15,915 bases of DNA. Source: CAYQZD01 sp964421875 (lineage in GTDB: Bacteria; Electryoneota; Tariuqbacteria; Tariuqbacterales; Tariuqbacteraceae). The notes below the pieces were generated by a model. The model saw only the letters and a program-made list of their open reading frames with translations. It was not told where the DNA came from and ran no database searches. Position 1 is the stretch's first letter. Each line of letters opens with the position of its first letter. Location of the stretch: positions 1-15,915 of the forward strand of contig CAYQZD010000083.1 in NCBI GenBank assembly GCA_964421875.1. Reading direction: 5' to 3'. Position numbers and translations under genes: made by a program. This document shows positions 13,501 through 15,915 of this stretch, piece by piece.

Positions 13501-13503
13501 CAT
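7567..13503 (-). CDS. Giant secreted parallel beta-helix protein with four tandem modules and a T9SS tail
   Basis: 1978 residues from the ATG at 13503, chosen for GGAGG four bases upstream and the signal peptide MSKSLSTIVFAALILAAPLSAPAQP; an upstream ATG at 13599 would bury it. Four modules of about 455-465 residues start near 25, 480, 945 and 1408, each opening with a G-(S/G)-(Y/F)-D-(I/V)-G-G-G motif. Each has a right-handed beta-helix (NNYIHN, GNEI, NNM(V/I)Y turns; NosD-like) ending in PDIGADE-type sequence; modules 1-3 continue with an Ig-like domain (QTGLFDS / ENQWV). A different beta-sandwich (about 1755-1880) precedes a type A T9SS sorting domain (SPNPFNQNTHIAF, YDITGRRTAVL, ASGIYFVRMKAGDF). 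Likely exported by the type IX system and surface-attached or released. Beta-helices often bind or cleave polysaccharide, but no catalytic motif is evident. No downstream terminator was found. Confidence 0.9.
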   Translation of the reverse strand: MSKSLSTIVFAALILAAPLSAPAQPMSGSYDIGGGLNHFPDIITAIDTLEARGMGGPLTFNVYSGTYEGQVDILADSIQGIGSALFVLQAAPGESPRIINPNNGGGIHVLSASYITIRGLEIDCIERTGVSFGGYPNEMTNIIVENNYVHNCGTSNGWGSICLSAARNCIISGNEIEGDFCNIDISRCYNCIVVNNIAYNTRDYAFRDSDGGGNKYYYNSIYHNGRHHTFDVSESSGCELMNNIFYSTSSDRSDYIIFAGYHGFQLVSNYNCFYNPNGINIGLLNGNAYADFRSWQTGTGLDQQSVNLDPQYMSIAPPYDLHIRGDALALNGMGFPIPGITIDIDGDLRNPTSPDIGADEYTPALPQYGVTLFPRRQFRSGNTGQPVDHKLRVINSGSNTDIFDLSVAGAAWQTGLFDSAGVIPITATSILAPEEFQWFIARHYIPDSVTAIFEDSGLVIAVSHGNPTVSDTALITTGAALAGSFDIGGGANDFPSITDAVSVMNAHGVGGPLTFNVYPGIYNGMVSVHRDSVSGICAANPLIFNALPAAHNPVIVKNTIGSGFDGDGFRSWGVDYITIKNFEIDSCDRDGISLYPAEGNDSVHHCTIENNYIHNIGFGGDRCGIYLNCNHHILVNGNEIEGDYYGVYTNRGRDQIITNNMVYGQEYCGIYLDDPRSQAYHNSMFIYSHRIDSWALCAYAEFLDVKNNIFYNAGNNQRHRCYSVPADLIAYPVSSDYNDFYAPNGASIGYFNNTYYMTFTEWQNATGLDSNSLNVDPAYLDTTDLHITGQPPSPVDGMGIPVPGVYTDFDGEVRNLTTPDIGCDEINTVMHPHSVYVNPENQTRRGNAGAILDFYFNIVNTGGVIDRFTLSAAAAAWQTRIYDSTGTTPISQTRFLPHLENQWVSVRVNIPAGTFAATTDSGFIVARSRFNPAVADTGFFTAITMMNGGYDIGGGNRDFTAPVNAVDTLRLAGLGGPVTLNLFTGVYDGQVEIANDIYDLGEYPIIIQAAPNQNPVISNTTGGLSSLTGNGIRLTNAKNITIRGLEIAYCDYYGVLIDYSNYARSNNCIVENNYIHNVGLLAQYAAPILVSHCHDCKVVGNEISGGYRGIYVAGDNNNLIANNMIYNQWSCGLSVDSYTSMVCYNSVYMNSSESYSRAFGFDDSHHTYVLNNIFCNMGHGDSHRAYELGTGFSDYVSDYNNLYAPNGAVGYYREPYITLSDFQAATGIDSHSISADPFFVSVSNPDLHISNYLLSPVDSAGVPITDITTDFDGDIRHPRTPDIGADEFTYRLLANSVYIEPRSQRSVSPPGGTANYYFNILNTGSSSDVFNLSVSGADWLTAIYDSSGTNVIASTGNLAFLENQWVMVEHSVPAVIPGGTLDTGFLVARANSAPATADSVTFATGSTSMTGSFDVGGGANDFSTIIEAVDSLYTLGMAGPVTINVYTGAYYGGVSIDWRLPGLEADNPLTFKAAEGQSPRIVNFTGVSGMGYGFSVIGASNITIRGFEIDSTDRYGIRIAPYETHLPTNCLIRNNYIHDYGLYNYSYNCRGIYVTGSRNCRIIANEINSPYIGISVYEDENCLIANNMVYGSGPNTYGCIVVNYGTYEIYYNSFYLNTGSSYSYLFSLYGTTGIIRNNIIFGLNSGSRHIAFYCSGEPNFDSDYNCIYAPNCAFGCCSSDTVYSLTEWQTVTGQDLHSISVNPVFLSPTDLHIAPTSPCARAGIPIDSIVMDIDGELRHPGNPSIGCDEITTGFTVTLRPQNPPVIIPSGGGSFRFDAILQNTYDSTITFDAWTEVILPNGSAIAPLVLRRDLVIQPGQTIQRTGITQTVPGRAPLGEYTYFGNIGVFPGMVASTDSFTFVKLAGDDAANHIEGWACYGFFGAEGEYPAVPSQYSLTKASPNPFNQNTHIAFTLPEKVKVKLVVYDITGRRTAVLIEEVIPAGYHQAVFDASRLASGIYFVRMKAGDFSKTKKVVLIK

Positions 13504-13627
13504 AGCGCCTCCGATAGTGGTAAATTTTGGACAGCGCGAATTGAACGCGCTGCAATTCAGGACTTGAATGGAGGTTTCGGATGTCTTGGTATGCTTCATG
13601 GATAAGCAGTATGTCGTGGTAGATATT

Positions 13628-13649
13628 GTTAAAATATATTTATTTTAAC
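13628..13649. promoter_or_regulatory. Inverted repeat upstream of the beta-helix gene
   Basis: GTTAAAATA-TATT-TATTTTAAC has nine-base perfect arms and lies about 125 bases before the beta-helix start. It could be an operator or simply AT-rich dyad symmetry; no convincing -35/-10 pair was found beside it on the - strand. Confidence 0.35.
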
Positions 13650-13712
13650 GGACTTTTTCCATTTTTATCAGCATTTTTAGAGAATTGGATTTTTTTCTGA
13701 GACTCTGTCGTA

Positions 13713-13740
13713 TTGACTTTTTCGATAATATATGTATATT
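13713..13740 (+). promoter_or_regulatory. Candidate promoter for the kinase-like gene
   Basis: TTGACT (13713-13718), 16 bases, TATATT (13735-13740). It implies a leader of about 240 bases before the start at 13988. No gene or clear leader structure was seen in that interval, so the start point is uncertain. Confidence 0.4.
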
Positions 13741-13987
13741 AATTACTCAGTGCGGTTCGAAGCGACGGATGAAACCGGAGTTCGAATTGTTTTGGCTATT
13801 TAATAGTCATCGGCTGCTCGGTAGAAACCAATATCCCTCCCGAAAAAAATAATTACACATATCCACCGACACACAGTTTCTTAATCTCATTCTTATCTGC
13901 TCACATCTGTCTATCAAACTACGACTCCTCTTCTGACTTTCAATTACGACAACTATTCCACTCCACGATAATCCGCGAGGATGGTTA

Positions 13988-15490
13988 ATGGCGCTAATCA
14001 CAATATCTCGAGGCACTTTCAGCGGCGGCAAGGGATTTGCAGAGAAATTCGCTGATAAACTTGGTTACCGCTGTTTAAGCCGTGAGGAGCTTTCCGAAGA
14101 AGCTGTCAAAAGGGGCGTTCCGGTTGGCAGGCTGCAGACAGCGATGGTCAAGCCTCCGCGAGTGGCGAAACGTCTGGGACCGGAGCGGGAGATGTACCTG
14201 GCCTGCATCACGCATCTTCTCTGCGGTTATGCGCTGGAGGGGAACATGGTGTATCACGGCCATACCGGGCACCTGCTGCTCCCCGGCATCCCCCACATTC
14301 TACGGATAAGAATCCTGAGCGACATCGAATTCCGGTTGAATAACGTAATGAACCGCTTGCGCTTGGAACGGGGTAAAGCCTTAGAATATGTGCGGAATGT
14401 GGATTCCGACCGGGATAAATGGGTGCGTTTCCTCTACGGGGTGGACTGGCATGAGCCTTTACATTATGACGCGGTCATCAATCTGGCGCAGATGGGGGTG
14501 TCCAACGTCAGCACCGCGCTCTGCAATATGGCGGAGATGCCCGATTTTGTGATGACTCCTTCCGCTACCAAGGCGTTGCAGAATTTGCGGCTTTCCAGCG
14601 GCGCCCGGTTCCTGCTTTCGCAGGACCGGCGCACGGGATTCGCCGATTTTCGGGTGACTGCGGACGAGGGGAAGGTTCAAGTAACCTGTATGCCGCATCA
14701 GGCGGAGGCGGTTCAGTATGTAGAGGAGGTTTTAAAGGAGTTGGAGGATTGCCGCGAAGTCCGCTGCACTATCGCGGGCAGCAACATTCTCTGGCTGGGG
14801 GAAAAGTTCAATCCGGATTCTGAGCTTTACTCCAACTTAGTGAATGTCGCCCGTAAATGGGATGCGGCGGTTGAGGTTATGCGTTATGCGGGCGCGGAGG
14901 ACTCAGGGGGCAGCGCCGCTGAAGACAGATATGAAGTAGTCAAGCTGAACGCTCAAAACGGCGGCATTGAGGACGATGTCGAGGAGAAATCCGGTGACAG
15001 CGGTTCCGGGATTCCCCTGGTTTTGGACCTGTTGTCGAAGGAAGGTTATTCCGGGGGAAGTTCGACTCTCTATGGTGAGAAGGAGAGTCTGGTTTCGCGG
15101 CTGGGTCAGCATTCAGGTTACAGCCTCATCGTGGTAGGAGAGCTTTTCCTGAATAAATCTTCCGATGTGCGCAAGCGTCTTAGCAGTGAATTCAGGAGTT
15201 TCCTGGCGGACAGCGTTAAAACTCCGGTGGTGGGTTCGGATGAGCTTAAGAAGGAATTGCGGTCCAGCGCCCGGGTATATTTCCGGCTGGCGCTTTATCT
15301 GGCGGTTGCGGTATTGATGTTGACCGCGGTTTTCACCAATCAGGAATCTGTATTGAGTTTTTTAAACGGAGAGGAATTCAAATCCTTTCGTCTGCTTTCG
15401 ATAGCGGCGCTTTTAATCTTTATTCCGGTTTTCGCCTATGCTTACGGGTCAACCGCCAGGCAGATTTTGAAATTTTTCAAGTTCGATTAG
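13988..15490 (+). CDS. Cytidylate-kinase-like protein with probable BON domain and two C-terminal membrane spans
   Basis: 500 residues; the ATG at 13988 follows GAGG (13977-13980) by seven bases. Residues 1-185 match the cytidylate-kinase-like family: MALITISRGTFSGGKGFAEKFADKLGYRCLSREEL contains the nucleotide-loop region, then VYHGHTGHLLLPG, LRIRILSD, and YDAVINLAQMGV. The loop SRGTFSGGKG departs from the strict G-x-x-x-x-G-K-S/T form, so kinase activity is uncertain. Residues about 190-272 resemble a BON domain (ATKALQNLRLSSGARFLL ... GKVQVTCMPHQAEAVQYVEEVL). Residues about 343-420 (SGYSLIVVGELFLN ... DSVKTPVV) look like a universal-stress-type segment. Two hydrophobic spans (about 431-449 and 468-487) would anchor the protein with the soluble part in the cytoplasm. 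Possibly a membrane-bound nucleotide sensor; that is inference. Confidence 0.75.
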   Translation: MALITISRGTFSGGKGFAEKFADKLGYRCLSREELSEEAVKRGVPVGRLQTAMVKPPRVAKRLGPEREMYLACITHLLCGYALEGNMVYHGHTGHLLLPGIPHILRIRILSDIEFRLNNVMNRLRLERGKALEYVRNVDSDRDKWVRFLYGVDWHEPLHYDAVINLAQMGVSNVSTALCNMAEMPDFVMTPSATKALQNLRLSSGARFLLSQDRRTGFADFRVTADEGKVQVTCMPHQAEAVQYVEEVLKELEDCREVRCTIAGSNILWLGEKFNPDSELYSNLVNVARKWDAAVEVMRYAGAEDSGGSAAEDRYEVVKLNAQNGGIEDDVEEKSGDSGSGIPLVLDLLSKEGYSGGSSTLYGEKESLVSRLGQHSGYSLIVVGELFLNKSSDVRKRLSSEFRSFLADSVKTPVVGSDELKKELRSSARVYFRLALYLAVAVLMLTAVFTNQESVLSFLNGEEFKSFRLLSIAALLIFIPVFAYAYGSTARQILKFFKFD

Positions 15491-15543
15491 CACATTGATT
15501 TATGGGCATATGGCGCAGGGTGCGGACTGACTGTCTGAGAATA

Positions 15544-15625
15544 TGTCATGCTGAGCGAAGCGAAGCATCTGCATTTTTCTAAATCATTTATAAATAAGAG
15601 ATTCTTCACTGCGTTCAGAATGACA
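15544..15625. repeat. Dispersed inverted-repeat element
   Basis: The left arm TGTCATGCTGAGCGAAGCG (15544 onward) and the right arm AGATTCTTCACTGCGTTC to TGACA (15599-15625) are imperfect complements of 27 bases, with a 28-base AT-rich centre. The form GTCATTCTGAGCGAAGCGAAG is familiar from intergenic repeats of several bacterial groups. A further right-arm-like copy lies at 15721-15758. Confidence 0.65.
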
Positions 15626-15806
15626 TAGCACGATATTACGCATTTTCGGACTGGGTGCGGGGACCCGACACTACGAAAATGGGATTCCGGCAACATACCC
15701 TTTTAGAATTACTGAAGTAGAGATTTTTCGCTGCGCCTACGGCGGGCTCAGAATGACAACACTAACGATGTCCACTATTAACTGACCTGATTGATAACAA
15801 TTAAAT

Positions 15807-15840
15807 GGTTCATCGCTGTTTCGTGTGGGTAATTATTTAG
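15807..15840. repeat. Copy of the 805-835 dispersed repeat
   Basis: GGTTCATCGCTGTTTCGTGT followed by GGGTAATT is the reverse complement, with a few differences, of bases 805-835. The two lie in gene-free DNA at opposite ends of the window. Confidence 0.55.
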
Positions 15841-15889
15841 GCGTATTATATTCCCTTTGATTTTTCCCCAAGTTCGATAATCCCCCCTG

Positions 15890-15910
15890 CCCCCCTTTAG
15901 AAAAGGGGGG
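15890..15910. repeat. C/G-tract hairpin
   Basis: CCCCCCTTT, loop AGA, AAAGGGGGG: nine perfect pairs. It is preceded by another C-tract (15882-15887) and cut off by the window end. It is probably part of a dispersed repeat rather than a terminator, since no T-run follows. Confidence 0.5.
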
Positions 15911-15915
15911 AATTG

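Larger units (their letters stand above)
15491..15915. other. Gene-free stretch of dispersed palindromic repeats
   Basis: No plausible gene. It holds an inverted-repeat element (15544-15625), a half copy of it (15721-15758), an inverted copy of the 805-835 repeat (15807-15840) and a G/C-tract hairpin (15890-15910). Confidence 0.65.

Noticed and set aside
13504..13599. Start of the beta-helix protein at the ATG at 13599
   Set aside because: It would add 32 polar residues before the signal peptide and has no ribosome site; the ATG at 13503 has GGAGG and a proper leader.

Overview
The window looks like a chromosomal segment from an uncultured bacterium of the FCB assemblage (Zixibacteria/KSB1-like; the exact phylum cannot be fixed from this sequence). 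The main evidence is two C-terminal type IX secretion (T9SS) sorting domains with the YPNPFNP / DITGR / LASGVYF pattern, plus dispersed palindromic repeats in the intergenic DNA.

Layout. (1) 1-4250, visibly AT-rich and all on the + strand: an array of small accessory genes. It holds a RelE-like toxin with a Phd-like antitoxin, a decayed membrane-protein gene, a DUF2442 gene, a lipoprotein gene, a second toxin/antitoxin pair, and a small-protein/DUF2283 pair. From 1679 onward the units are each closed by a sequence derived from the 3' half of 5S rRNA (core 1702-1718, 2953-2969, 3590-3606, 4202-4217). One copy is an almost complete but defective 5S gene (about 2850-2969). Two copies keep a conserved tail that ends in a strong sigma70-type promoter just before the next gene; one of these also keeps an intact terminator hairpin. 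(2) 4253-5830, - strand: an AMP-forming acyl-CoA ligase. (3) 5831-7500: a decay zone with inverted repeats, the 3' end of a second antitoxin copy, a T9SS tail fragment and a degenerate IS66 transposase. (4) 7567-13503, - strand: a giant secreted beta-helix protein of four tandem modules plus a T9SS tail. (5) 13988-15490, + strand: a cytidylate-kinase-like protein with a probable BON domain and two C-terminal membrane spans. (6) 15491-15915: no gene, several palindromic repeats.

The most unusual feature is the 5S-tailed series of small-gene units in one orientation. It resembles an integron cassette array, but the repeated sequence is a piece of 5S rRNA, and no integrase, transposase or rRNA operon is visible nearby. 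Truncated copies of the same unit ends (DUF2442 3' end at 4143-4217, antitoxin 3' end at 6188-6253) suggest past duplication or recombination at unit ends. A 16-bp palindrome also sits at an abnormal point in both the defective 5S and the IS66 remnant, suggesting a separate very small inserted element. Nothing ties the conserved genes (ligase, beta-helix protein, kinase-like protein) into one pathway.
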